64,000 nucleotides of DNA from JANLTX01 sp049840835. GTDB lineage: Bacteria; Armatimonadota; Armatimonadia; Armatimonadales; Armatimonadaceae. The stretch is taken from assembly GCA_049840835.1 (NCBI GenBank), contig JASGJG010000016.1, forward strand, positions 124,001 through 188,000, written 5' to 3'. Shown here one piece after another: positions 8,362 through 16,542 of the stretch. A program made the translations under genes and the position numbers. The notes below the pieces were generated by a model. That model did no database searches and was not told the DNA's origin. It saw only the letters and a program-made list of their open reading frames with translations. Each line of letters begins with the position of its first letter. The stretch's first letter is position 1.

Positions 8362-9134
8362 TCGTCGGCTGTTCCTCGCAGGTCGTCCGGGCGAATTTTA
8401 CGGCCATAGATAGCCTCGAAATCCGACTCTTTCATGCCAGTCGCCGGGCCATCGTAAACCAGCTCGCCAGCACGCAGGCCCACTACCCGGTCGGCGTACT
8501 CCTGCGCCATGTCGATAAAGTGCAGGTTTACCAGGGTCAGGAGGTTCTCTTCGCGGGACAGTGTTCGTAGGTCGCGCATGACCTGGTGTGCCGTGGGTGG
8601 GTCCAGGCTAGCCACAGGTTCATCCGCCAGGAGTATCTTGGGTTCCTGGCAGAGGGCGCGTGCGATAGCCACCCGCTGCTGCTGACCACCGGAAAGCTGA
8701 TCGGCGCGCACGTAGGCTTTCTCCCCGATACCGACTCGCTCCAGTGAGCGCATGGCAAGCTCTACGTCTTCTTTTGGGAAGCGAGAGAAGAGGGTTTGCC
8801 AGTTAGATAGATGCCCCAGGCGCCCAGAGAGTACGTTGCGAAGGACCGAGGAGCGGCGCACCAGATTGTAGTTCTGGAAGATCATACCGACCCGCGCGCG
8901 AACGCTACGCAGATTGGCATCGTTCACTCCCACCATCTCGGTGCCCAATACATTCAGGCTACCCTGGGTAGGCGTTACCAGGCGGTTCACACACCGAATC
9001 AGGGTAGACTTCCCCGCGCCAGAGAGTCCGACGATGACAACGAACTCACCAGGCTCGAACGTCAGCGAGACGTTCTTCAGAGCCTGATGCCCATTCGGAT
9101 ATGTCACGCTGACGTCTTGAAAGCGAACCAGCAT
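8358..9134 (-). CDS. phnC: Phosphonate-type ABC transporter ATPase PhnC
   Basis: 258 residues. Walker A GLSGAGKSTLIR, Q-loop, signature LSGGQQQRVAIARAL, Walker B ILLADEPVASLD and the switch region LVNLHFIDMAQEYADRVVGL, where the usual switch His is present. The RVGMIFQNYNLVRRSSVL stretch is characteristic of PhnC. Its ATG overlaps the phnD stop by one base (TAATG). It powers uptake through the two PhnE subunits. Confidence 0.94.
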   Translation of the reverse strand: MLVRFQDVSVTYPNGHQALKNVSLTFEPGEFVVIVGLSGAGKSTLIRCVNRLVTPTQGSLNVLGTEMVGVNDANLRSVRARVGMIFQNYNLVRRSSVLRNVLSGRLGHLSNWQTLFSRFPKEDVELAMRSLERVGIGEKAYVRADQLSGGQQQRVAIARALCQEPKILLADEPVASLDPPTAHQVMRDLRTLSREENLLTLVNLHFIDMAQEYADRVVGLRAGELVYDGPATGMKESDFEAIYGRKIRPDDLRGTADE

Positions 9135-10081
9135 TATTTTTTCTTATCGAAGAGGGAGAGCTCTACTCCCATGCTCTTCGCGACTTCACGCAAACCGTCG
9201 TAGTCGGAATCTTTCGCCTCTACCAGGTCATCGACCTCGTAGACCTCATCCAGCGATTTCTTGCCTTCGGGAGTGCCTTTGTATTTCAGGAATGCGGCTT
9301 TGATTTTCGCGGCCAGCTCTGGATCTAAGCCAGTGCGCAGCGAGATAGTGTCGTTTGGAATCTCGTCGGTCTGGGCAATCTTGATAACCTTGGTCTTCAC
9401 GTCCTTGTAGCTGGGGTCTTTCTCCAGCTTGTTACGGGCGTCGTCATAGGTCATCGCGATATCGGCATCGCCATCGTAGACCGCGCGAATGGCATTGTCG
9501 TGGGCCCCTACCCCGCGCATCTCTTTAAAGAATTCCTCTGGATTGATGCCTTTCTTCTTCAGATAAGCCATCGGCACCAGGTAGCCCGAAGCGGACGACT
9601 GGTCGGTGTAGACCGCGCGCTTGCCCTTGGCATCTTCCAGGGTCTTGATGCCCGAGTCCGCTCGCACGGTGAACATACAGTGGTAGGTTATACTGCCCTT
9701 GCGGCTGGTCTTCAGCATGACATCGGCAGCACCCTGGTCCTTGGCGATGACGTAGGCCAGTGGAGGCAACGAGCCAATATCGACCTTGCCGGTCTTCATG
9801 GCAGACACCATGGCGGTATATCCCGTGGAGGTGAAGGTCTCTACCGGAATGCCCAGTTCTTTGGAGAGAAAGTCGGCCATGGGCTTGGCGCTATCGGCGA
9901 TCTTATCTGCCTCTACCGACGGTACGAAACCGAACACGAGCTTGGTCGGCTTGGCAGGTGCTCCTCCACCAGTCGTCCCCCCTGCAGGCGCAGTCGGAGA
10001 ACTGGGGCAACCGGAGAGCGCTACGAGTGTCAGAAGAGCGAAAGGCGAGAGCAAGAGAGCGCGGCGAACGCGTGAAATCAT
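9134..10081 (-). CDS. phnD: Phosphate/phosphonate-binding lipoprotein PhnD
   Basis: About 315 residues from ATG 10081. The start is chosen because an AGGAG site lies about 9 nt upstream and a lipoprotein signal follows at once (ALLLSPFALLTLVALSGC, lipobox LSGC). The mature part has the PBP fold of the PhnD/PtxB family (FGFVPSVEADKIADSAKPMADFL; TDQSSASGYLVPMAYL). First gene of phnDCEE. No C-P lyase, phosphonatase or ptxD gene is in the window, so the ligand cannot be set. A sigma-70-like promoter lies at 10131-10159. Confidence 0.93.
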   Translation of the reverse strand: MISRVRRALLLSPFALLTLVALSGCPSSPTAPAGGTTGGGAPAKPTKLVFGFVPSVEADKIADSAKPMADFLSKELGIPVETFTSTGYTAMVSAMKTGKVDIGSLPPLAYVIAKDQGAADVMLKTSRKGSITYHCMFTVRADSGIKTLEDAKGKRAVYTDQSSASGYLVPMAYLKKKGINPEEFFKEMRGVGAHDNAIRAVYDGDADIAMTYDDARNKLEKDPSYKDVKTKVIKIAQTDEIPNDTISLRTGLDPELAAKIKAAFLKYKGTPEGKKSLDEVYEVDDLVEAKDSDYDGLREVAKSMGVELSLFDKKK

Positions 10082-10111
10082 GATTGCTGGCTCCTGGCGG
10101 CTAAAGCCGTC

Positions 10112-10138
10112 TGGTATACTTTTCGGTGGCAGTATACC
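10112..10138 (+). promoter_or_regulatory. Extended -10 box and 7-bp inverted repeat in the phnD/fhaA divergent gap
   Basis: TGGTATACT at 10112-10120 is an extended -10 facing fhaA. GGTATAC (10113-10119) and GTATACC (10132-10138) form a perfect inverted repeat with a 12-bp spacer. The two -10 boxes of the divergent promoters account for most of the symmetry, so an operator is possible but not required. Confidence 0.45.
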
Positions 10139-10159
10139 CGCCGCGCCCGCGAACTTCAA
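10131..10159 (-). promoter_or_regulatory. Sigma-70-type promoter for phnDCEE
   Basis: On the minus strand TTGAAG (10154-10159) and TATACT (10131-10136) are separated by exactly 17 bp, about 50 bp upstream of the phnD ATG. Four of six bases match the -35 consensus TTGACA (TTGA shared) and five of six the -10. Confidence 0.65.
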
Positions 10160-10165
10160 AGACCT

Positions 10166-11347
10166 ATGGATGTATTGGAGAAGATGAATCGGCGCTTCGG
10201 TGCCTGGTACGAGCGTTTGTTCGGAGCCAGCGATGGCTCACCGGAGCTTCGCCCCCGTGAAATTCTGCGCCGCATTGTGGCGGCAGTAGAAGACAAACGC
10301 CAGGAGGGCATCGATGGCCAGGTCTATATTCCGAATGTCTGCACGCTCCGGCTCATCGTGGAAGATGATGAGCAGCGGGAGTTCGTGCGCGCGTTTCTGA
10401 ACCCTGACGAGTTGGCGGAAAAGGTCGTAGAAAAGTTAACCCAGCACTCCTATCGATTGAGGGGTGGGTTCGTGCTTTCCATTGAAGAAGTCGCTCCGGG
10501 CGAAGGCGTTCCCCCTATCGCTATAGAGTGTAAGTTCGATGCCAGCATCGCCCCGGCGAGTCAGATACCAGCTACTCCCGCACCAAAAGACGATGCCGTT
10601 TCGGAGACCAGTGCCGGAGATCTGGGTACTGTTCCTTTCGTCGGAAGTCAGTCAGAGGCAACGCTGACCGTGATTGGGGCCGATGGCGCCAGAAGCGTAA
10701 CTCCAATTGATAGCAGTGGAATTATCATTGGGCGCGGTAAGAGTGCGGGCAACGATCTGATTCTAGATGCGGACCCCATGATCTCCAAAAAGCACCTGCG
10801 CATCATTTTGGAAGGCGGGCGCTTCTTAGCCTACGATGAGCACTCTACCAATGGCACGACTGTAGAGGGAACGTCACTCACGCCGGGCCATGGCTGGCCG
10901 CTAGCGGATGGAGATGAGATTCGAGTCGGGCAGACCCGCCTACTTTTCTCAACCGATGCCGACCCGAAAACCGCTCCAGCGCCACGAAAAACGCCCAATG
11001 GCCAGCAACGGGACATGGGTGTACGTCGTGCCGAACCCGTAGACGAAAACGAGCCGGGCGCTGTTTTCCGCCTGGTCTCGGCAAGTGGTGAGCGGCATGC
11101 CCTTGCCAGTGAGATGCTGATCGGGCGAGCCCTCACGGACGACATCCTTGTGACTGGTGAAGGCATTTCCGCCCAACATGCCCGCCTCACCGTGCGTGGA
11201 GTGCATGTTTATTTAGAAGATCTGGATACTCCCGGCGGTACCTTTGTGAATGAAGAACGCCTGCGCCCCGGCGATGCTCGAGCGCTGAAGGCAGGCGACC
11301 AGATACGAATCGGCACGGTCCCCTTGACTCTGGAGTCCGATCAATGA
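10166..11347 (+). CDS. FhaA-like protein: DUF3662 plus two FHA domains
   Basis: 393 residues. The N-terminal domain at about 1-125 (MNRRFGAWYERLF, LRPREILRRIVAAVEDKR, VYIPNVCTLRLI) is the DUF3662/FhaA N-terminal domain known from actinobacterial FhaA. After an Ala/Pro linker come two FHA phosphothreonine-binding domains: about 175-265 (IIIGRGKSAGNDLIL, STNGT) and about 305-390 (LIGRALTDDILV, ISAQHARL, TPGGTFVNEERL). It probably reads out phosphorylation by the kinase three genes downstream. The next gene overlaps its stop by 4 bp. FhaA in Actinobacteria binds MviN; no mviN is seen here. Confidence 0.9.
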   Translation: MDVLEKMNRRFGAWYERLFGASDGSPELRPREILRRIVAAVEDKRQEGIDGQVYIPNVCTLRLIVEDDEQREFVRAFLNPDELAEKVVEKLTQHSYRLRGGFVLSIEEVAPGEGVPPIAIECKFDASIAPASQIPATPAPKDDAVSETSAGDLGTVPFVGSQSEATLTVIGADGARSVTPIDSSGIIIGRGKSAGNDLILDADPMISKKHLRIILEGGRFLAYDEHSTNGTTVEGTSLTPGHGWPLADGDEIRVGQTRLLFSTDADPKTAPAPRKTPNGQQRDMGVRRAEPVDENEPGAVFRLVSASGERHALASEMLIGRALTDDILVTGEGISAQHARLTVRGVHVYLEDLDTPGGTFVNEERLRPGDARALKAGDQIRIGTVPLTLESDQ

Positions 11348-11445
11348 CCCCTGTGCTATTACTGGTGATGCGTGCTATGCTGGGCGGAGCACTTTTGCTT
11401 ATGGCTCTGGTATTGCTCTGGTCTCTGCGCCGCGAAACCTCCTGA
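11344..11445 (+). CDS. 33-residue single-pass membrane peptide in the FHA/PP2C operon
   Basis: ATG 11344 overlaps the fhaA stop (ATGA), and TGA at 11443-11445 lies 5 nt before the PP2C ATG. The product is almost entirely one helix (MLGGALLLMALVLLWSL) flanked by RRETS. Its position in a strictly packed operon and its start/stop overlap support real translation, but it has no recognised family. It might localise or couple the FHA protein to the membrane. Confidence 0.6.
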   Translation: MTPVLLLVMRAMLGGALLLMALVLLWSLRRETS

Positions 11446-11450
11446 AGTTT

Positions 11451-13010
11451 ATGAACGCCACACTTACCTACCGCCTCGCTGCCCGTACCGATGTTGGCTT
11501 GAAACGCTCGGTCAATGAAGATAACTTCGGTGTCTTCGAGATACCCGGAGTCGATATCGCTTTTGTGGTGTGCGATGGTATGGGCGGACTCAAGGCCGGA
11601 GATGTTGCTTCCGCCGAAGCCACACGTACCATTGAGTCATCGCTCCGTGAAAGCCTGACGGCGGGCGATGAGCCGACTGCCGCACTGAGCCGGGCCCTGC
11701 GCCGTGCCAATGACACCGTGTGCCGCCTGCCGAGACCCGGCGGCGGTATTGTAGACGACCCTACGGTACGCCCTGGCAGCTCCGCCCGTGAGGCCGCTGC
11801 TGTAATTGGTACTACTGCTGTGGCTGGAGTCGTAAAAGACGGGCAGCTACATCTCGCTCATGCTGGTGACTCTCGTGCCTATCGATTGCGTGGTGAGCGC
11901 CTGGAGCGCCTTACCGACGACCATAGCTTTGTGGCAGAACAGGTTCGTGCTGGAAACATGACTGAAGCAGAGGCGCGTAAGTCTCGCTTCCGCAACATGA
12001 TTACCCGTGCTGTTGGAATCGACCCGATGATTCAGCCTGATTTCCGCTCTATAGAGCTAGCGCAGGGCGACCTTATCCTGGTCTGCTCCGATGGGCTAAC
12101 GACTCTGATTGAGGACCCCGATATCGAAGAGCATATGCTCTCCCCCCGGTTCTCTCGGCAGTCATTGGAGCAGCAGGTACAGAGCCTGATCGATATTGCC
12201 AACCGTGCTGGCGGCACAGACAACACCACTATTCTCTTGCTCAAAGTCTTCGGAGACGGAGAGGCGCCCGCCCTCAGTAGCACTGCTATCGGTCCGGCTC
12301 CACAGCGCCGAGACCCATCGGCCTTGCTTACGCAAGATGTAGATGAGGCAGCAGCTCGTAACCCACGCCGCCGAGTAGCTCCTTCGCCCGTGGTTAGCAT
12401 GCTGGCCTTCGCAGGCGGCGCAGCACTGGTCGCACTTGTGGCACTTCTAGCGCTTCCTGCGGCGCGCAAAGCCGTTGGTACCAACTTGCTACTGATGAAC
12501 GGGGTAAGGATAGAGCAGCTTACACCAACTCCGCCACCCCCAACTCTCCAGGAAGACATGCAGTACGATAAGCCGGTGGAGTTCAACCACGACGAGATCG
12601 CTCGCGGCGATATTCTTCACTATGAGCCAGCCAGGGGTCTGTATTTCGTAACCAAGTCCACCGGTCAGGGCCGCTGGTTAAACAAACTGGGTAAGGTAAT
12701 CGGCAAGTCCGCTGCCCCGAGTCTGCCAGAGCTACCCATAAGTGACGATATTATTCGCGCCCGATTCTTCAGCGCCACAGACGCGCTGGGCAATACTTAT
12801 ATCAGTCGCCCTGCCCAAAAGAAAATCGAAAAATTCGATGCACGTGGCGGCCTCCGCACCACGATTAAAGAAGGGCTCCAAAATCCTGAGGCTATCGCGG
12901 TAGATGAGGTCGGTAATATCTATGTGGTGGACTACAACACCATCAAGGTAATCTCCGCCAAGTCCAAGCTCATTGGGCCGGCTCCTAAGAAGAAGTCAAC
13001 AGGTCCCTAA
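11451..13010 (+). CDS. Receptor-type PP2C (PPM) Ser/Thr phosphatase with extracytoplasmic NHL-like part
   Basis: 519 residues. PP2C catalytic domain at about 1-265 with metal-binding motifs: TDVGLKRSVNEDNFGVF, VVCDGMGG, HAGDSRAYR, VCSDGLT and GGTDNTTILL. A basic linker and one membrane helix follow at about 317-340 (MLAFAGGAALVALVALLALP), then an outside domain of about 170 residues whose end reads like NHL/propeller repeats (NPEAIAVDEVGNIYVVDYN). The layout is like PstP but with a different sensor. It should reverse phosphorylation by the next gene's kinase. Confidence 0.93.
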   Translation: MNATLTYRLAARTDVGLKRSVNEDNFGVFEIPGVDIAFVVCDGMGGLKAGDVASAEATRTIESSLRESLTAGDEPTAALSRALRRANDTVCRLPRPGGGIVDDPTVRPGSSAREAAAVIGTTAVAGVVKDGQLHLAHAGDSRAYRLRGERLERLTDDHSFVAEQVRAGNMTEAEARKSRFRNMITRAVGIDPMIQPDFRSIELAQGDLILVCSDGLTTLIEDPDIEEHMLSPRFSRQSLEQQVQSLIDIANRAGGTDNTTILLLKVFGDGEAPALSSTAIGPAPQRRDPSALLTQDVDEAAARNPRRRVAPSPVVSMLAFAGGAALVALVALLALPAARKAVGTNLLLMNGVRIEQLTPTPPPPTLQEDMQYDKPVEFNHDEIARGDILHYEPARGLYFVTKSTGQGRWLNKLGKVIGKSAAPSLPELPISDDIIRARFFSATDALGNTYISRPAQKKIEKFDARGGLRTTIKEGLQNPEAIAVDEVGNIYVVDYNTIKVISAKSKLIGPAPKKKSTGP

Positions 13011-13011
13011 G

Positions 13012-14715
13012 ATGTCCATTGGCAAGATTGGAAAATACGAGCGCTTAGACGTGCTGGGGCACGGATCCAGCGGCATCGTCTACCTTGCCTGGGATACTCT
13101 GCTCCGCCGCAACGTAGCACTTAAAGAAATCCGCGCCGCCGGGCCGGAGGCCGATAGAGTCTTAGACGAAGCACGAGTACTGGATCGCCTGCGCCACCCC
13201 AATATCATCAATGTCCACTCGGTCGATGTCGCCGAGGGTGTGATCCTAATTGACATGGAGCTGGTGCCAGGGCGAAATCTGGCAGATTTGCTCAAAGAGC
13301 GCAAAAACCTGCCGCTGCCATTGGAGCAAGCCGCTCATATCGTGCTCGGGGTTCTAGAGGCGCTTACCTATGCCCACGAGCGCCGGGTGATTCACCGCGA
13401 TATCAAACCCGCGAACATTCTGATTGGCACTAAAGGCGAGGTTAAGCTAACCGACTTCGGGCTTGCAGAAGCGCTCGGCTCAGGTAGTATCGCCGGGGGT
13501 GGCGGTACCTACCCCTACATGGCTCCCGAAGACTTCTCGGAGAACCCGGATACCGACTATCGCTCCGATCTCTGGTCTGCTGGTGTGGTGCTGTATGAGC
13601 TACTGGCGGGTCGGCGCCCGTTCTTAGCGACCGATACACGTAACCCCTTCTCCTGGCAGCAAGCCATAGTAGAAGGTACGGCGGCACCGCTCGGCGTTCC
13701 GTCTATCGATCAGCTGCTCACCCGAGCGCTGGCCCGTGATAAGGCTGCCCGGTTCTCCACGGCACGCGCCTTCGCCGATGCCCTGCGAATGCTGGCTCCC
13801 CATACGCAACCATTGATCGCCTCGGTTGCCAAAACAGCGCCTACTGCACCGCCCCCGCCAAAGGAAAATTCGAATGCCAACTATCTGGAGTTCCCAGATG
13901 GCCGTGTGGCTACCGATCTGGACGGATTTCTGGATGCCGCCGCCCGGAATTGGGATACATCACGCGCGGCACTGGCCGATGGCCGATTTGAGGCATTTTT
14001 AGGCGCTATCGGCGAGGTCTACATAGCCGATCTTGCTCGCGAGCTAGCACGCCGTACCGACCTTTCCCCAGATCGCAGGCTCCGCGAGTTTTTAGAGCGC
14101 TCCCAGGCAGAGGCTCCACCCGACGCTGAGAAGACTGTTGCCGCGCCTTTGAAAGTAGCGGCAGATGCGGCCCGCACCGTGGTAGCTCGGCTCCCTCGCC
14201 CTGCTCCCGCACAACCGGCGGGTCAACAGCTCCCCCAGCCCAAGGCTCCAGAATCTGAGGAAGAGCCCGCTCCGCCAGTCAGTGCCCCTCGAATGCGCTG
14301 GTGGTATCCGTTTGCCTTCCTGCTCTGTATGGTTCCCCCAGTTCTGGTAGCCATGAAGCATCCTGGCTCCGAGCTCATGCAGCGGGGCAGCAATCTGCTC
14401 TTCTCCTGGGTGGTCAGCGGCGTTCTCTATGGCATGCTCGCACTTGTCGGCATCGGAGCGCGCTTGCCAGGTTGGGCACGCGGTGTCTGCCTCGTTCCTA
14501 TTGGCATCGGAGTTACCTCAGGTGGAGCACTTGCGGCGAATCGGCTGGCAGACTCACCGGGAACAGAGACCCTTCTTCCTATCGCAGCGGCTACCCTATT
14601 TCCTCTGGGCCTATTGCTGGTACAGGCAGCCAGTGCCCGCGCCTTCTGGCGTGGCTGGCTCGCTATCCTGCTCCTTCTGGTCCTTGGTACTGGCGCCTTC
14701 TTCGCGCTGGCGTAG
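13012..14715 (+). CDS. Ser/Thr protein kinase with C-terminal membrane domain
   Basis: 567 residues from ATG 13012, 1 bp after the PP2C stop. Kinase domain at about 1-262: Gly loop LGHGSSGIVYLAWD, VALKEI lysine, HRDIKPANIL, DFGLAEAL, and MAPEDF in place of APE. A linker of about 150 residues includes a helical part and a Pro-rich stretch. About five membrane helices then fill 420-567 (WWYPFAFLLCMVPPVLVAM; WVVSGVLYGMLALVGIG; and others). The PASTA repeats of PknB are absent, so the signal sensed is not muropeptide through PASTA. Confidence 0.94.
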   Translation: MSIGKIGKYERLDVLGHGSSGIVYLAWDTLLRRNVALKEIRAAGPEADRVLDEARVLDRLRHPNIINVHSVDVAEGVILIDMELVPGRNLADLLKERKNLPLPLEQAAHIVLGVLEALTYAHERRVIHRDIKPANILIGTKGEVKLTDFGLAEALGSGSIAGGGGTYPYMAPEDFSENPDTDYRSDLWSAGVVLYELLAGRRPFLATDTRNPFSWQQAIVEGTAAPLGVPSIDQLLTRALARDKAARFSTARAFADALRMLAPHTQPLIASVAKTAPTAPPPPKENSNANYLEFPDGRVATDLDGFLDAAARNWDTSRAALADGRFEAFLGAIGEVYIADLARELARRTDLSPDRRLREFLERSQAEAPPDAEKTVAAPLKVAADAARTVVARLPRPAPAQPAGQQLPQPKAPESEEEPAPPVSAPRMRWWYPFAFLLCMVPPVLVAMKHPGSELMQRGSNLLFSWVVSGVLYGMLALVGIGARLPGWARGVCLVPIGIGVTSGGALAANRLADSPGTETLLPIAAATLFPLGLLLVQAASARAFWRGWLAILLLLVLGTGAFFALA

Positions 14716-14774
14716 TATCTAGTGCCGTGTAACTAGAAGCTCTCTCATAGGTCTACCTACTACAAGAGAGCCCA

Positions 14775-15356
14775 ATGTTGAAACGCATTCTCCTGTTAGC
14801 AGTAATGCTCTGGCTAGCGATTCCAGGGCGGTGTCAGCATGGCGCTGGCGGGGGTGGTGTCCATGGGAGTGCAGGATTCCGAGGTAGTGGAGGCAGTTCA
14901 GGGGACGCTGGCCTAAATGAGGCCGTGTATGCTCTTGGACTCGCAGGGCTGGTAACTCTATTTGCATGGCTACTAGATAAGAGGGTTAACCGTAATGTTG
15001 GCTTGCTCCAAATCACTGACGTGCCCCCAGGAGAGGCCCCACTTGATATTCGCCAGGCATGGGTAGGTATCTGTGTACCAATCATCCGGCGAACCAGAAG
15101 ACCCGGCCTTCTGCCTATCTTTGGAGTGCTTTCAAAGAATCATCTGGGGTTTACGAAAGGTCACTATGTTCCGGGTCGAGAGGCTATCGCGGAACTGGAG
15201 AGACATTCTCCTCAAGCTGCCAGGTGGTGGCGGACAAATGCCATACACACATGCCAACCAAACTACTATTTCGTATTTCCGTCAAGCTGTGGAATCAGGA
15301 TTCCTGCCGACGAACCGTCAGCAACAGATAACCAACTGCGGAAGCGACCACGCTAG
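14775..15356 (+). CDS. Hypothetical exported/membrane protein of the PPGEAP type
   Basis: 193 residues. N-terminal signal or anchor (ILLLAVMLWLAIPGRC), a Gly-rich segment, a second hydrophobic helix (AVYALGLAGLVTLFAWLL), then a soluble domain with DVPPGEAPLDIRQAWVGI, GREAIAELERHSPQAARWW and NYYFVFP. I have seen this domain pattern only in uncharacterised proteins. The C-terminus overlaps the end of the MFS gene by 62 bp on the other strand. The last 20 residues are polar and could be an artefact if a base is missing near 15290. Confidence 0.65.
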   Translation: MLKRILLLAVMLWLAIPGRCQHGAGGGGVHGSAGFRGSGGSSGDAGLNEAVYALGLAGLVTLFAWLLDKRVNRNVGLLQITDVPPGEAPLDIRQAWVGICVPIIRRTRRPGLLPIFGVLSKNHLGFTKGHYVPGREAIAELERHSPQAARWWRTNAIHTCQPNYYFVFPSSCGIRIPADEPSATDNQLRKRPR

Positions 15357-16542
15357 CTACTGCGGAGCCCAGTATGACTATTTTCGGGGTGAACCATTGG
15401 AGTAACAATCCGCCCAGTGCTGTTCCCAGAGGAACCATGGGAGCCAGTGCTGCTGCATGTGCCCCGAAGATAGCGCCATGCTCCTCGGCGGGCGTATTGC
15501 GCTGCAGGTAGGTGGCCTCCAGCACCAAGTACGGTCCCCAGGCGACACCGCCTAAGAAAAAGCAGAGCGCGCCTAGCCAGACTGTATCGGTAAAGGCATA
15601 GGCCCCCTGAAAAACGCCCCAGAGCAGCGCAATCGCTGCCAGAGTGCTACCCGTTTTTGCGACTCGTGAAATAGGGCCAACGAGGGCGCTTCCAAAGGCA
15701 GCCCCTAATCCCACTGCCCCCCAGACAATCCCCAGCCCCTTAGCATCCGCATGTTGCACGTTTTTCACGAACAATGGTAGCGCAGCCTCCGTAGGCCCAT
15801 AGGCGAAGAAGAAGATGGCGCTCATAGTGGTAAGGATAACGACGGTGGGATAGCGCAAGAGTAAGAGCGGCGTGGCTTTGGGAGCACCTCCTGCAGCCCC
15901 ACTCTTTTCCAGCGGGCGGATACGGAGTGCGGCCAGAATTGCCGCCAGCACCAGGAAGCTCACAGAATCTATCCAGAGCGCATTTAAGGACCCCCAGGAG
16001 GCTATCAGAGCGCCCGCCAGTGGAGCGCCTACAATCAGGGGCAGGTTCTCGGTCCAACCCATTACGGCGTTGGCGGACTCCAGCTCGTGGTCTTCTACCA
16101 GGCGTGGTACCAACAGGCGCATTCCAGCGCGAGTTACTGGTGAGAGCGCTCCAGCGCACCCGGCGAGCGCACAGAGAGCGGGCATAGATAGCCAGCCGAG
16201 TAAGCCAAAGAGTGGAAATAGGACCGTGAGACCAGCACGGACCACATTGTCCCAGAACATGAGTTTCTCTGGCGCCATGCGGTCTAAGAGGCGCCCCAGC
16301 GGCGCCCCGGTGAACGCGGCGGGTAGGGAAAATGAGAGTAATACCCAGCCCACTGCTGCGCCCGAGTTCGTGGTCTCCACCACATGCCAGGTTAGCGCGG
16401 TCCAGGTGAGTGAGTCCCCGATAGCGGAAATCAACGCCCCGGCGAAGAGTCGCTGGAGCGTTGGATGTTGTTTTAGAAGCTGCCAGGGCGCTCGCGCTGG
16501 CGGCGGTTCAGAAGAGTCCGGTGATGTTTCCGTCATCGTCAC
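15295..16542 (-). CDS. MFS transporter, drug/siderophore exporter type
   Basis: 415 residues with about 12 membrane segments. Motif A-like GAPLGRLLDRM between helices 2 and 3, SGAAVGWVLLSFSLPAAF and PLGTALGGLLLQWF are typical of the MFS_3 enterobactin/macrolide exporter group. Its start lies inside the end of fhs (35-bp overlap); ATG 16542 and ATG 16536 are both possible. Substrate unknown. Confidence 0.85.
   Translation of the reverse strand: MTMTETSPDSSEPPPARAPWQLLKQHPTLQRLFAGALISAIGDSLTWTALTWHVVETTNSGAAVGWVLLSFSLPAAFTGAPLGRLLDRMAPEKLMFWDNVVRAGLTVLFPLFGLLGWLSMPALCALAGCAGALSPVTRAGMRLLVPRLVEDHELESANAVMGWTENLPLIVGAPLAGALIASWGSLNALWIDSVSFLVLAAILAALRIRPLEKSGAAGGAPKATPLLLLRYPTVVILTTMSAIFFFAYGPTEAALPLFVKNVQHADAKGLGIVWGAVGLGAAFGSALVGPISRVAKTGSTLAAIALLWGVFQGAYAFTDTVWLGALCFFLGGVAWGPYLVLEATYLQRNTPAEEHGAIFGAHAAALAPMVPLGTALGGLLLQWFTPKIVILGSAVASVVASAVGYLLLTVRRQES

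Noticed and set aside
10082..10110. CGGCTTTAGCCG hairpin in the phnD leader as a riboswitch
   Set aside because: The stem is only 4 bp with a 4-nt loop and no further conserved structure; too short to support a riboswitch call.
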